Part shown: in pieces, positions 1-10,826 of the stretch | Numbering within the stretch: the stretch's first letter is position 1 | Layout: every line of letters starts with the position of its first letter | From: Saccharomyces mikatae IFO 1815 | Taxonomy: Eukaryota > Ascomycota > Saccharomycetes > Saccharomycetales > Saccharomycetaceae | DNA: 64,000 nucleotides | Assembly: GCF_947241705.1 (NCBI RefSeq) | Contig: NC_079264.1 | Location: 186,001-250,000 of the forward strand | Direction of reading: 5' to 3' | Made by a program: the position numbers and the translations under genes | Notes under the pieces: generated by a model | What the model was told of the DNA's origin: nothing | The model's input: only the letters and a program-made list of their open reading frames with translations | Databases searched by the model: none

Positions 1-2
1 CG

Positions 3-1304
3 CAGTCGCATCCAGACTACTTCTACCAATGGGTAAGAGACAGCGCGTTGACGATAAACACGATTGTATCGCATTCCGCGGGCCCAGCAATAGAGACTTT
101 GTTGCAGTATGTGAACGTTTCATATCACCTGCAAAGGAGTAATAACACATTGGGTGCTGGGATTGGTTACACTAACGATACAGAAGCGCTGGGTGACCCT
201 AAGTGGAACGTGGATAACACGGCATTCACGGATGAATGGGGCCGTCCTCAGAACGATGGACCTGCTCTGCGAGCCATCGCCATCTTAAAAATCATAAACT
301 ACCTCAAGCAATCTGGCACTGATTTTGGTGAGGAGTACCCTTTCCAATCCACTGCAGATATGTTTGACGACATTGTACGTTGGGACTTGCGATTCATTGT
401 TGATCACTGGATGTCCTCTGGATTTGATCTATGGGAAGAAGTTAATGGTCTGCATTTCTTTACTCTACTGGTACAACTGTCTGCAGTGGATAGGTCCTTG
501 TGCTATTTCAGCGACTCGGAACTATCGTCTCCCTTTGTTGAAGAGTTGCGTCAAACACGTCAAGAGATCTCCGACTTCTTATCGGACCCTGTGAATGGTT
601 TTATAAACGCCCAATATAACTATGTTGTTGGAACGCCTCTAATTGCCAACGCATTGAGATCAGGGTTGGATATCTCCACTTTGTTAGCTGTTAACACTGT
701 TCACGATACCCCATCTGCTTCTCATCTTCCCTTTAACGTAAATGATCCTGCTATCCTCAACACCCTGCACCATTTGATGTTTCACATGCGTTCAGTGTAC
801 CCCATCAACGATAGTTCAAAAAACATAACGGGTATCGCCCTGGGTCGGTATCCTGAAGACGTATATGATGGCTATGGATCTGGTGAGGGAAATCCATGGG
901 TTTTGGCCACTTGTGCCGCTTCAACAACTCTCTATCAGCTCATTCGCTGGCACATCTCTAAGCAGCAAGACCTAGTTGTACCCATGAACAATGAAACCTC
1001 GAATGCATTTTGGAGCGAACTGGTTTTCGCCAATCTCGCTACTTCTGGAAATGACCAAGAATATTTGGTTGTAGAGTTTAACACTCCCGCCTTCAATCAA
1101 ACGATGCAAAAACTCTTCCAGCTAGCTGATTCGTTCCTGGTCAAATTGAAAACTCATGTGGGTACAGACGGTGAACTTAGTGAACAGTTTAACAAATACA
1201 CAGGGTTCATGCAGGGTGCTCGACATCTGACTTGGTCCTACACTTCATTCTGGGATGCTTACCAAATGAGACAAGAAATTTCACAAAGTTTATGGGGAAT
1301 ATAA
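3..1304 (+). CDS. SGA1: Sporulation-specific glucoamylase (glycoside hydrolase 15), 5' part cut by window edge
   Basis: Glucan 1,4-alpha-glucosidase that releases glucose from glycogen during late sporulation. The frame is open from base 3, so the start and secretion signal lie outside the window; about 433 residues are visible of about 549 in S. cerevisiae. The GH15 motif around DLWEEVNG carries the catalytic acid Glu, and the late LSEQFNKYTG motif carries the catalytic base Glu. The block LGDPKWNVDNTAF is part of the substrate-binding site. Many N-glycosylation sequons (NDT, NVS, NNT) fit a secretory or vacuolar enzyme. The C-terminus reads three residues (WGI) past the end I recall for S. 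cerevisiae. The first methionine-like codon at 48 is a TTG inside the gene, not a start. Confidence 0.95.
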   Translation, partial: QSHPDYFYQWVRDSALTINTIVSHSAGPAIETLLQYVNVSYHLQRSNNTLGAGIGYTNDTEALGDPKWNVDNTAFTDEWGRPQNDGPALRAIAILKIINYLKQSGTDFGEEYPFQSTADMFDDIVRWDLRFIVDHWMSSGFDLWEEVNGLHFFTLLVQLSAVDRSLCYFSDSELSSPFVEELRQTRQEISDFLSDPVNGFINAQYNYVVGTPLIANALRSGLDISTLLAVNTVHDTPSASHLPFNVNDPAILNTLHHLMFHMRSVYPINDSSKNITGIALGRYPEDVYDGYGSGEGNPWVLATCAASTTLYQLIRWHISKQQDLVVPMNNETSNAFWSELVFANLATSGNDQEYLVVEFNTPAFNQTMQKLFQLADSFLVKLKTHVGTDGELSEQFNKYTGFMQGARHLTWSYTSFWDAYQMRQEISQSLWGI

Positions 1305-1410
1305 AAAAAGCGTGAGAACACAAAGAAAGTGATCTTCACAAATATTCACATTATATATATATAAATTCGTATTTATTTACAAAACTTTGGTTTTCAATAT
1401 TCATTGGATA

Positions 1411-1878
1411 TTATCTCGGAACGTCCAGTCCAACTACGTTTGCGGTTCTCTTCACCTTTTCATCCTGCGTCAACTTGTTACCAGGATTGTATCTATCCAC
1501 CAGTTCTTCGTACTCTCTTTGGTTGTCCAGAAATTTAATTATGTCAAAGGCGTGCTCGAGTATCTCATCTGCGTTTTGGCCTTGGGCGACTTTTTCCTCC
1601 CACTTTATATCGTTTTTCAATATGGAGCGTAATAGTTTAGAGTCACTTATAAACAGATTCAAAGATCTGTCATTCACTGGATCTAGTTGCTTCCAACTCT
1701 CCAATTCTCTGTTGCTATCTTCATGTGAATTTTTTGGGTTTTGCTTCTTAGAATACTCCAACTTCGTAATCATTGCCTTTTGCAATTTGCCCCAGTTGAT
1801 AACCTTGCTCGGTCTTTCATATTTGAGAATGGCTCTTATGAGTCCTCTATATGCGTGCAGTACTCTTGCTTTATCCAT
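1411..1878 (-). CDS. FMC1: Fmc1, assembly factor for mitochondrial F1-ATPase
   Basis: A 155-residue protein, the same length as S. cerevisiae Fmc1. It is a mitochondrial matrix protein needed at high temperature for assembly of the F1 sector of ATP synthase, acting with Atp12. The sequence has the basic N-terminal LYR-like start (AYRGLIRAILKY) and the conserved C-terminal block YNPGNKLTQDEKVKRTANVVGL. Identity to the S. cerevisiae protein I recall is clearly below 90%, one reason to favour a sister species. It converges on SGA1, with about 100 bp between the stops. ATG start seen at 1878. Confidence 0.93.
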   Translation of the reverse strand: MDKARVLHAYRGLIRAILKYERPSKVINWGKLQKAMITKLEYSKKQNPKNSHEDSNRELESWKQLDPVNDRSLNLFISDSKLLRSILKNDIKWEEKVAQGQNADEILEHAFDIIKFLDNQREYEELVDRYNPGNKLTQDEKVKRTANVVGLDVPR

Positions 1879-2061
1879 CTTCTTTAGCCCTTCTCTCTCT
1901 TGGACTTCTGTTATTTACTTGTCGCTACAAATGAAGCTTCAGTGCATTGAAGATATTGAATTTTTGAAGAGGCGAGGAGAGAAGTGGGGGGTGATTAAAA
2001 CTTGGGTATCCCACATACAATTGATAAAAGAATAGAAGATCATAAGCGAAGGAAATAAACC

Positions 2062-3615
2062 ATGGCAGAGAAGTCAATATTTAATGAACCTGATGTGGAC
2101 TTCCATTTGAAATTGAATCAACAATTATTTCACATTCCTTATGAACTACTGTCCAAACGTGTTAAGCATACTCAAGCAGTAATCAATAAGGAAACTAAGT
2201 CACTTCACGAACTCACTAGTGCATTAAATGAAATATTTAAACATAATGATGTTGAACACGATAAAGTAGCACTAGCAAATATAACTGGAATGATTAGAAA
2301 GATTGATGACATAGAAAAATTCTTGAGTATGCAAATTAAATCCTACTGTCAGATTTTAAACAGAATAAAGAAAAGGCTGGAGTTTTTCCACGAACTAAAG
2401 GACATTAAGTCTCAAAGTTCAGAAATCTCAAATGACGAAAATGACCACAATACCAGGAACAAGTTGATTCAGTGGTATCAAAGTTATACAAATATATTGA
2501 TTGGAGACTACTTAACGAGAAATAACCCAATCAAATATAATTCAGAGACAAACGAGCACTGGAACTCAGGTGTGGTTTTTTTGAAACAGATTCAATTGGA
2601 TGATCTCATCGATTATGATGTTCTCTTGGAGGCTAATAGGATCTCGACTTCGCTATTACATGAGCATGATCTTTTACCCCTAATTTCATGGATAAACGAT
2701 AACAAAAAGATTCTGACCAAGAAATTATCTATATTAGAGTTTCAAGCAAGATTGCAAGAATATATTGAATTATTGAAGGCAGACAATTACACAGACGCTA
2801 TATTTTGCTTCCAAAAGTTTCTTTTGCCATTCGTTCAAAGTAATTTCGCCGATTTAAAGTTAGCATCGGGACTCTTAATTTTTATCAAATATTGCAATAA
2901 GCAAAAGCCAAATTTCTTCTCTTCCAGTTCGGGATTTAATGCTGCAGAAATTAAGTCACGAAACTTACCTATTAAAAAAGATCAAATTTTTCAACATTTT
3001 TTTCATAAATCTTTACCAAGAAGTACTTTCGATTCAGAAACGGATACAACCAAGTATGACAAGAGTTCCTTAATAAATTTACAAAATGGAGATTTTGAAA
3101 GGTATTTTAATTTGTTAAACGATGAACGATGGTCAGTATTGAATGATTTATTCTTGGATGACTTCTATTCCATGTATGGCATATCACAAAATGATCCGTT
3201 ACTAATATATTTGTCACTAGGCATATCATCGTTAAAGACAAGAGATTGTCTGCACCCTTCTGATGATGAAAAGGAAAATAAAGAGCTGGAATCTTCTATT
3301 ATAGCACAAGGTGAAGTCGAAGACTTACAGATATTTACACTGCATTCGTTAAAAAGGAAAAATTGTCCAGTTTGCAGTGAGACTTTCAAACCAATAACAC
3401 AGTCGTTGCCATTTGCTCATCACATCCAGTCTCAATTATTTGAGAATCCGGTATTGTTACCGAATGGAAACATATATGACAGTAAAAAATTGAAAAAACT
3501 AGCCAAAACGCTGAAGAAGCAAAATTTAATATCTTTAGGTCCAGGTCAAATTATGGATCCAGTCGACATGAAAATCTTCTGCGAGTCTGATTCCATTAAA
3601 ATGTATCCGACGTAG
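2062..3615 (+). CDS. FYV10: Gid9/Fyv10, RING-like subunit of the GID ubiquitin ligase
   Basis: Subunit of the GID/CTLH E3 ligase that targets gluconeogenic enzymes such as fructose-1,6-bisphosphatase for degradation after glucose return; it pairs with Gid2 as the RING heterodimer. The 517 residues (about 516 in S. cerevisiae) contain a helical N-terminus, a CTLH/CRA region from about residue 207, and a C-terminal degenerate RING from about 433. That RING begins CPVC and ends near the GQIMDPVDMKIF segment. The divergent FMC1 promoter lies immediately upstream (about 180 bp shared). ATG start at 2062 in a good AACC context. Confidence 0.95.
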   Translation: MAEKSIFNEPDVDFHLKLNQQLFHIPYELLSKRVKHTQAVINKETKSLHELTSALNEIFKHNDVEHDKVALANITGMIRKIDDIEKFLSMQIKSYCQILNRIKKRLEFFHELKDIKSQSSEISNDENDHNTRNKLIQWYQSYTNILIGDYLTRNNPIKYNSETNEHWNSGVVFLKQIQLDDLIDYDVLLEANRISTSLLHEHDLLPLISWINDNKKILTKKLSILEFQARLQEYIELLKADNYTDAIFCFQKFLLPFVQSNFADLKLASGLLIFIKYCNKQKPNFFSSSSGFNAAEIKSRNLPIKKDQIFQHFFHKSLPRSTFDSETDTTKYDKSSLINLQNGDFERYFNLLNDERWSVLNDLFLDDFYSMYGISQNDPLLIYLSLGISSLKTRDCLHPSDDEKENKELESSIIAQGEVEDLQIFTLHSLKRKNCPVCSETFKPITQSLPFAHHIQSQLFENPVLLPNGNIYDSKKLKKLAKTLKKQNLISLGPGQIMDPVDMKIFCESDSIKMYPT

Positions 3616-3759
3616 GATTAGAACAACATAGGTATTTTTGGTCCTATCAATGCTTTAGTTCAGTTTAAAAACTACTTTACAGCTACTTACGCTATATACA
3701 TACATTTAGTAGAAAAGAAAGCTACTTCACGAACACAGTGACATTCTTCTTTCTAATGC

Positions 3760-4770
3760 TCAGTCAGAATCAGAATCAGATCCGTTTTTATTTTTACGGT
3801 TATGTTTTGAACTGCCTGAGAGATATTTACTAAAGATGTAAAACCTAGCATCACGCTCCTTCGCAGGTTTCGTGGTATCTTGTTCACTATTTGTTCTTCT
3901 GTGATGATACCCCGGAAAATTCTCCCACTGGAATTTGTTAGATCTACTAAGAGTAAGTCCATTTTTTCTGGCTAGTAGCTTTATTTGCCATGAATCGTAA
4001 GGCTCTCCGTCAAAAACCGACAGAATAATATTCCCATAACCTTCAGAGGTCAATTTTTTAGCCCTGGGAGTGTTGTCATTAATATCATAACCTTGTGTAT
4101 AACGAAGAGCATCATTTTGAACTTTTGTGTTTATGAGATTGAACAATTGTAAGGAATTTTGAAAAAACGTGAAAACTAATTGTTGATGCTCTCTAATATT
4201 TCTTTCTTGATCTTTAATACCTTTTCCATTATGAGGAAAATTAAATAATATATTTTGTAAAGACTTGTTACCCCAATTATGATCGCCAAATCTGTTGATT
4301 ATCTTAAACCAAGTGTTATTTTTGGAGATTTTGAAGCTTTTTACTAGTTTCGTAACGTCAATCTGGAAAAATATTGGGATTTTTAGGTCTTTCAAGAAGT
4401 GGTAATTATCCTCAAAAGTATGTGGATATTTCGACTTCAACTCATCCACAGAATTATCGTAGCTCGTTATAATTAAATTCTCACTTTCAACATACCCTTG
4501 TTCAACAATGGATCTGGCAAATGAAAAATCACCTTCACCACAAAGCATTATGGTTTCATCTTTTTCAAAAGGTATAAATTTTTCTTGGTTAAGCTTTTGC
4601 AATTCTTGGTTTTTTTTCACTTTCTTGTTACTAGTGTTCAACTTTCTTTTCTTCAATTCATGATTTTGCTTACTTTCAATATTTTTCACTAACTTCACTT
4701 TAGCTTGATGTCTTAACAAAGCGCCTTTTAGGCCTTTACTTCCAATTTTTCCTTTCAACTTCCTAGCCAT
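3760..4770 (-). CDS. BMT5: 25S rRNA uridine-N3 methyltransferase
   Basis: SAM-dependent methyltransferase of the DUF2431/Rossmann-like family, known in S. cerevisiae to make m3U2634 of 25S rRNA in the nucleolus. The N-terminal 70 residues are strongly basic, as for nucleolar proteins. The SAM-binding glycine loop is the GEGDFSF motif at residues 78-84, and a second conserved block is FNFPHNGKG. Its 336 residues match the known length. Convergent with FYV10. A PAC-like element, gctcatcg, sits about 115 bp upstream of the start (4883-4890), which would fit ribosome-biogenesis control. Confidence 0.94.
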   Translation of the reverse strand: MARKLKGKIGSKGLKGALLRHQAKVKLVKNIESKQNHELKKRKLNTSNKKVKKNQELQKLNQEKFIPFEKDETIMLCGEGDFSFARSIVEQGYVESENLIITSYDNSVDELKSKYPHTFEDNYHFLKDLKIPIFFQIDVTKLVKSFKISKNNTWFKIINRFGDHNWGNKSLQNILFNFPHNGKGIKDQERNIREHQQLVFTFFQNSLQLFNLINTKVQNDALRYTQGYDINDNTPRAKKLTSEGYGNIILSVFDGEPYDSWQIKLLARKNGLTLSRSNKFQWENFPGYHHRRTNSEQDTTKPAKERDARFYIFSKYLSGSSKHNRKNKNGSDSDSD

Positions 4771-5093
4771 TTATGATGTGAGATTTCTATCAGTCCCTTT
4801 CTATAGTTTAAAGAGTATTGTATGTATTATAGAGAGATGTCGGGTTTCTCTGTTTAGTGTAAACATTCAATAATAGTTTTCTGCTCATCGAATATTATCA
4901 TTTTTCTTGAACTATTCTCCGTATGTTTTATGTTCTTTCTGAAAAAAAGAGAAGATGAAGGACAGAATTCAAAATAATAAATAAAGCAACAGCCCACAAT
5001 GATATACAAATGAAACGACCAAACTTATCATATCCAGTATTCTTCAGAAACATTAACAAAGAAAAAAAAGAAAACTTGAAAAGTAAAACAAAA
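4771..5093. other. Intergenic: BMT5 promoter and 3' flank of tRNA-Ile
   Basis: A 323 bp AT-rich spacer. It holds the BMT5 upstream region, including a near-match to the PAC ribosome-biogenesis element (4883-4890, minus-strand sense), and the A-rich stretch just left of the tRNA that acts as its Pol III terminator (T-run on the minus strand). I see no further gene. Confidence 0.6.
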
Positions 5094-5167
5094 TGGTCTC
5101 TAGCGGGATCGAACCGCTGATCCCCGCGTTATTAGCACGGTGCCTTAACCAACTGGGCCAAGAGACC
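5094..5167 (-). tRNA. tI(AAU): tRNA-Ile (anticodon AAU)
   Basis: 74 nt forming a full cloverleaf on the minus strand: a 7-bp acceptor stem ggtctct/agagacc with discriminator A, an A box (tggcccagttgg), an anticodon loop ctaataa with AAT, and a B box ggttcgatccc. The sequence is identical to the copy at 28138-28211. There is no intron. A T-rich terminator follows on the minus strand. It corresponds in position to one of the chromosome IX tI(AAU) genes of S. cerevisiae. Confidence 0.97.
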
Positions 5168-5606
5168 AATTAATTGTCTTTACTAGAACAAAAATATCTA
5201 ATATATCTGGCATAGAATTCATCATATATATACTATTAATCTCAACAGTTTTAAATTTGCGGAAATTTAGTTGTTATGGCTGTGGACACTCATGATAATG
5301 ACACTGTTGATGAAAAATTTCGAGAAGCTTCAAACATAGCCAGGCAGGATTACATAAAGCGAAGCACTTGGAAAAAGAAAAATACGAAAAAGCACATTCA
5401 GGTATCACTAATAAAATCCTCTAAAAGAAGGCGTCGTAGGTATCACTTGAACATAAGTGAAATTGGCTAATAACACAATATTATCATTGTGGACTGGTTC
5501 CATTGTCCTTACCAATTAGATTTTATTTAGTTTTCTTCTTTTCAATTGGGGTGCTGATCAGGATTACTCGTAACCTCCTATTTTTAGATACGACGACCCA
5601 AGCGCA
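5168..5606. other. Intergenic: tRNA 5' flank and PRK1 promoter
   Basis: 439 bp between tRNA-Ile and PRK1. The first 100 bp are very AT-rich with a run of atatata near 5225. No LTR is recognisable beside this tRNA, unlike the other two tRNA genes in the window. It contains one small ATG-started open frame (5276-5470), listed separately. Confidence 0.5.
5276..5470 (+). CDS. Unrecognised 64-residue open frame upstream of PRK1
   Basis: ATG-started frame of 64 codons, ending 136 bp before the PRK1 start. The product would be hydrophilic, with an acidic N-terminus and a very basic C-terminal half that includes a run of five arginines (KSSKRRRRR). I recognise no family and recall no annotated S. 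cerevisiae gene at this position. It may be a chance frame or sit in the PRK1 5' leader. Conservation in sister species would be needed to call it a gene. Confidence 0.15.
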   Translation: MAVDTHDNDTVDEKFREASNIARQDYIKRSTWKKKNTKKHIQVSLIKSSKRRRRRYHLNISEIG

Positions 5607-8033
5607 ATGAATGCTCCACAGATTAGCCTGTATGAACCTGGGACAATATTGACTGTCGGATCACATCACGCCAAGATCATCAAATATCTTACAAGTGGAG
5701 GGTTTGCACAGGTCTATACTGCTGAAATTTCACCTCCTGATCCATATACCAATGCCAATATAGCATGTTTGAAAAGGGTCATTGTCCCCGATAAACAAGG
5801 TTTGAATACTTTGAGAGCTGAAGTAGATGCTATGAAACTCCTGAAAAATAATAAGCACGTTGTTTCTTACATAGACTCTCATGCAGCAAAATCAGTAAAT
5901 GGTGTAGCGTATGAGGTATTTGTATTAATGGAATTTTGTGAACGTGGAGGACTTATAGATTTTATGAACACTAGATTACAAAATAGATTACGAGAGTCAG
6001 AAATATTGGAAATCATGAGCCAGACGGTTCAGGGTATTGCCGCCATGCACGCTCTACAACCACCGTTAATTCATCGAGACATCAAAATTGAGAATGTACT
6101 TATTTCCCATAATGGCCTGTATAAAGTCTGTGATTTTGGTTCCGTTTCCGGTGTAATAAGGCCACCTAGAAATACACAAGAGTTTAACTACGTTCAGCAT
6201 GATATCTTAACAAATACTACAGCGCAGTATAGGTCACCTGAAATGATCGATTTGTATAGAGGTTTGCCTATTGATGAAAAATCTGACATTTGGGCTCTGG
6301 GCATCTTTCTTTATAAAATATGCTACTATACCACACCATTTGAAAAAAGTGGCGAAGCTGGCATACTGCATGCAAGATACCAATATCCACCTTTCCCTCA
6401 GTACAGTGATAGATTAAAAAACTTGATACGCCTGATGTTAATGGAAACACCGTCAAAAAGACCAAATATTTGTCAAGTTTTGGAGGAGGTTTCCAGGCTA
6501 CAGATTAAACCTTGTCCAATTCGAAATTTTTACTTACTAAGAGCAATGAGTCAGACTGCGCAATTAGCAAGCGAACCACCTTCTATGAAGTATGTCCCAA
6601 CACAGAAATTTCTTCCTGCACAAGGCCTGCAAAGTATGAAGCCAATATCGAATATGATTCCTGTAAGTCATGTCAGAACTACCCCCAATCTGAGCACATT
6701 ACCTAGATCTATTGACGATAACAATATGACAGATGTAACAAAACAAATTTCCTTACAGTTTGTGGGCGATTCAAATGTGGATACTCCCTTAAAGAAAACG
6801 AAATCCGTTCCACTCTCTGATGATTTTGCATCACTATATTATAGAGAACTACATCCTTTTCAAAAGTCGCAAACTTTTAAATCAGTGGAGAACTTCCAGT
6901 CTCCACAAAGAAGGTCAATGCCGCCATCATCACTTCCTCCTGCTAACAGCATTATTTTAGATAAAACACCTACAATGAACCGTCCAAATAACTATGTTGA
7001 TTCGGAGACGCAAACTACAGATATCATAACCATGTCTGGTTCAAAACTATCACCTGCCCTTACGAACAAACCAGTAAATTCCCAAAAAGAATTTATCGCC
7101 CCAGAGAATGTGAGTGGAGGCAACATTGTGCGTTCACTAAGCTCTAAGTTGAAGAAAGTTATCACTGGGGAGTCTCGCGGTAGTTCTCCAATTAAATCAA
7201 GGCAAAATACTGGTGACAGTACTAGGTCCGCACTTGGTATGCTTCGCCATGGATTCACAGGAAGTTCAATGAACAACAACAGGTCAGCTTCTTTTGATAG
7301 CAATAATGGTAGCAGTAATAACAATAGTGTGAACAGGAGATTGGGCTCGTCGTCGACTTCATCATTGTCTGTTTTCAATCCTGATACTAAAAGACAAGAG
7401 GAAATAGATAAAAAACAGAAATTAGAAAACCGGCGTAGCATGCCTTCTTCGATTTTGTCAGATTTTGACCAGCATGAAAGAATTAACTCAAGAACTGGAT
7501 CAAGAGATTATTACAGATCTCACTCTCCAGTCAAGAAAATACAAACAACATCAAAATCGGCACCGAAGCCCATTACAAAACCAGTTATTGGCGATATCAA
7601 CATAAATCAGGAAAAGAAGGAATCGATCCAAAGAAGAGTGCATAACTTACTAAAGAGTTCTGAAGATCCTTTGACATACAAATCCGCATCAGGGTATGGT
7701 AAATATACGGATACTGACACAGAAACCTCTAATCGACATTCAAGTGTGAGAATAACACCAATTACCGAAGAAAAATTCAAAAGCCGCAATAAAAATGGAC
7801 TGTCAAACAATAAGACGAAGGACAATGATAGACATAAATCAAGACCACCGCGCCCACCTCCCAAACCATTACATTTAAGAGCAGAAATTCAGAAGGTAAG
7901 AAGTTCTAGTCGTTTACACTCCGGAGAACTCTCAAGTGAAAGAATTTCCAGTGATGCCACTGAGACTATCGTTGAAGTTAACGTAGATGACTTAGAAGCT
8001 GATTTCAGAAAAAGGTTTCCTAGTAAAGTGTAA
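5607..8033 (+). CDS. PRK1: Ark1/Prk1-family serine/threonine kinase of actin patches
   Basis: Protein kinase that phosphorylates endocytic coat proteins such as Pan1 and Sla1 and so disassembles cortical actin patches. The kinase domain spans about residues 20-300. It has a glycine loop (TSGGFAQVY), the catalytic HRDIKIEN at about 157 and DFG at about 174, and an APE-like SPEM further on. The remaining 500 residues are low-complexity, rich in Ser and Asn. Near residue 748 lies the proline-rich stretch RPPRPPPKP, the type that binds the Abp1 SH3 domain. The 808 residues compare with 810 in S. cerevisiae. Its opening residues match PRK1 rather than the paralogue ARK1. Confidence 0.95.
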   Translation: MNAPQISLYEPGTILTVGSHHAKIIKYLTSGGFAQVYTAEISPPDPYTNANIACLKRVIVPDKQGLNTLRAEVDAMKLLKNNKHVVSYIDSHAAKSVNGVAYEVFVLMEFCERGGLIDFMNTRLQNRLRESEILEIMSQTVQGIAAMHALQPPLIHRDIKIENVLISHNGLYKVCDFGSVSGVIRPPRNTQEFNYVQHDILTNTTAQYRSPEMIDLYRGLPIDEKSDIWALGIFLYKICYYTTPFEKSGEAGILHARYQYPPFPQYSDRLKNLIRLMLMETPSKRPNICQVLEEVSRLQIKPCPIRNFYLLRAMSQTAQLASEPPSMKYVPTQKFLPAQGLQSMKPISNMIPVSHVRTTPNLSTLPRSIDDNNMTDVTKQISLQFVGDSNVDTPLKKTKSVPLSDDFASLYYRELHPFQKSQTFKSVENFQSPQRRSMPPSSLPPANSIILDKTPTMNRPNNYVDSETQTTDIITMSGSKLSPALTNKPVNSQKEFIAPENVSGGNIVRSLSSKLKKVITGESRGSSPIKSRQNTGDSTRSALGMLRHGFTGSSMNNNRSASFDSNNGSSNNNSVNRRLGSSSTSSLSVFNPDTKRQEEIDKKQKLENRRSMPSSILSDFDQHERINSRTGSRDYYRSHSPVKKIQTTSKSAPKPITKPVIGDININQEKKESIQRRVHNLLKSSEDPLTYKSASGYGKYTDTDTETSNRHSSVRITPITEEKFKSRNKNGLSNNKTKDNDRHKSRPPRPPPKPLHLRAEIQKVRSSSRLHSGELSSERISSDATETIVEVNVDDLEADFRKRFPSKV

Positions 8034-8271
8034 AACTTAGCCTAATATGTAATAGACTATGTATTATTAAAAGTCGTACAAATGTATAAATATTTTTTTC
8101 CCGTTTCTTCATTCTTCGCAATATATATGTAGATGTAGTCCTCCAGGTACTAGCTGTATTTTTCTTTCATTTATCACCTCAAAAATTCAAAATACCTTTT
8201 GTTTCATTTATTTTTTGTATTTAGTTGATTATTTATTCATTTTATTTATGCGTTTCTATTTTTTTTATGCC

Positions 8272-9724
<1,453 letters not shown>

Positions 9725-10519
9725 TTAGAAGTGGAGGCTCTCGGCGGTGTTGGATTCTTCTTCTTGAGCCGTATGCAATGTAGTGTCATCCTTCCACGAT
9801 CCTGCAGGATTGCTTGATCTAGCTGCCATGAGTTCGGTTTCTTCAATGACCTTCTTTTCCCATATGTTCAAGACCTCTTGTTCCTTCTGTATACCATGTT
9901 CAATGGCAGATTTTCCGAAGATGGATCCAAACATTTCTGCCTCTTCCAAAGCCACTTGCTGCTGTGTTTCTTCTTGCATTCTCAACGCATAGAATTCATA
10001 TCTGGCATGGTCATATGCTTCGACCGTGTTCTCATACTGCTTTGTTTTGAGTAAGTACATAGTCCTTTGAATAACACTTTCACCATCAAGTGGTTTACCT
10101 AGCTGGAGCATGTGGCTCCAATCGTAATCTTCATCACCGATTTCGTTCTCCACTAAAATCTTGGGTCTGGACAACTCCCATGGATGTTGTTTATAAAAGA
10201 GAGTTCTAAGTCTGTCCTCAACGTAAGTTAGTTTAGGAGGCTTGTATAGCTTTTTCACACCTATTCTTTTGTCGTTTGTGTTGGGTCTTGTCTTGTATAG
10301 TCCGTTACTGTTAGTATGCTGATTTTCTATCACGTCAACAAGTCTACCTATGGTATGTCCATTGGAAGGGTTCTCAAAATGAGGTTCACGTGTAAATTTG
10401 GTGGATGGTGGGATGGACGCCACAACATTATACCACGCAGGTGTGTCTTTCAACAATCCTGACTTTAAGTAGGCGGATGTCCGTTGAAGGACGTTCACAG
10501 CATTTGTTTGTATCTTCAT
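9725..10519 (-). CDS. RSM25: Mitochondrial small ribosomal subunit protein mS23
   Basis: 264-residue component of the mitochondrial 37S ribosomal subunit, equal to the S. cerevisiae length. It is basic at the N-terminus ([21 protein letters not shown]), matching the family start. The central part contains the KKLYKPPKL and [15 protein letters not shown] blocks typical of fungal mS23, and the C-terminal third is helical and rich in Glu and Gln. It lies tail-to-head behind LYS12 on the same strand and is divergent from YIL092W. ATG at 10519. Confidence 0.93.
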   Translation of the reverse strand: MKIQTNAVNVLQRTSAYLKSGLLKDTPAWYNVVASIPPSTKFTREPHFENPSNGHTIGRLVDVIENQHTNSNGLYKTRPNTNDKRIGVKKLYKPPKLTYVEDRLRTLFYKQHPWELSRPKILVENEIGDEDYDWSHMLQLGKPLDGESVIQRTMYLLKTKQYENTVEAYDHARYEFYALRMQEETQQQVALEEAEMFGSIFGKSAIEHGIQKEQEVLNIWEKKVIEETELMAARSSNPAGSWKDDTTLHTAQEEESNTAESLHF

Positions 10520-10826
10520 ATCTCTGGATTCTAAGGTTTTCTTCTTATGATGCAGAATTCCCTCCTAGTTTCTTCTTCCTATCGCTGGATTCCTACCCTA
10601 AGTTTCTGCTCAGAATTTAGTTTTCACTAGTTTCATTGCTTTTAATCTGTTCTTTTCTTAACTGCCGAAATGTCGAAGAAATTTCAAATCTTGAAGGAGA
10701 TGCGCAAGTGAACGTATAATGTCAATGTCATGAAGAAGTAGCATATTAATTATCTTTGGTGGCTTTTATTATTCAATAATCCTCCTTTGTTTTCTGGAGG
10801 CAATTACGAGAAAGAAGAACAAAAAT
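10520..10826. other. Intergenic: divergent promoter of RSM25 and YIL092W
   Basis: 307 bp between two divergent starts. It is pyrimidine-rich (ttcttctt stretches) in the RSM25 half and A/G-rich just before the YIL092W ATG. I see no binding site I can name and no extra gene. Confidence 0.45.

Noticed and set aside
6992-7441. 149-codon minus-strand frame inside PRK1
   Set aside because: Shadow of the Ser/Asn-rich PRK1 coding sequence; the leucine-rich product is the expected antisense reading.
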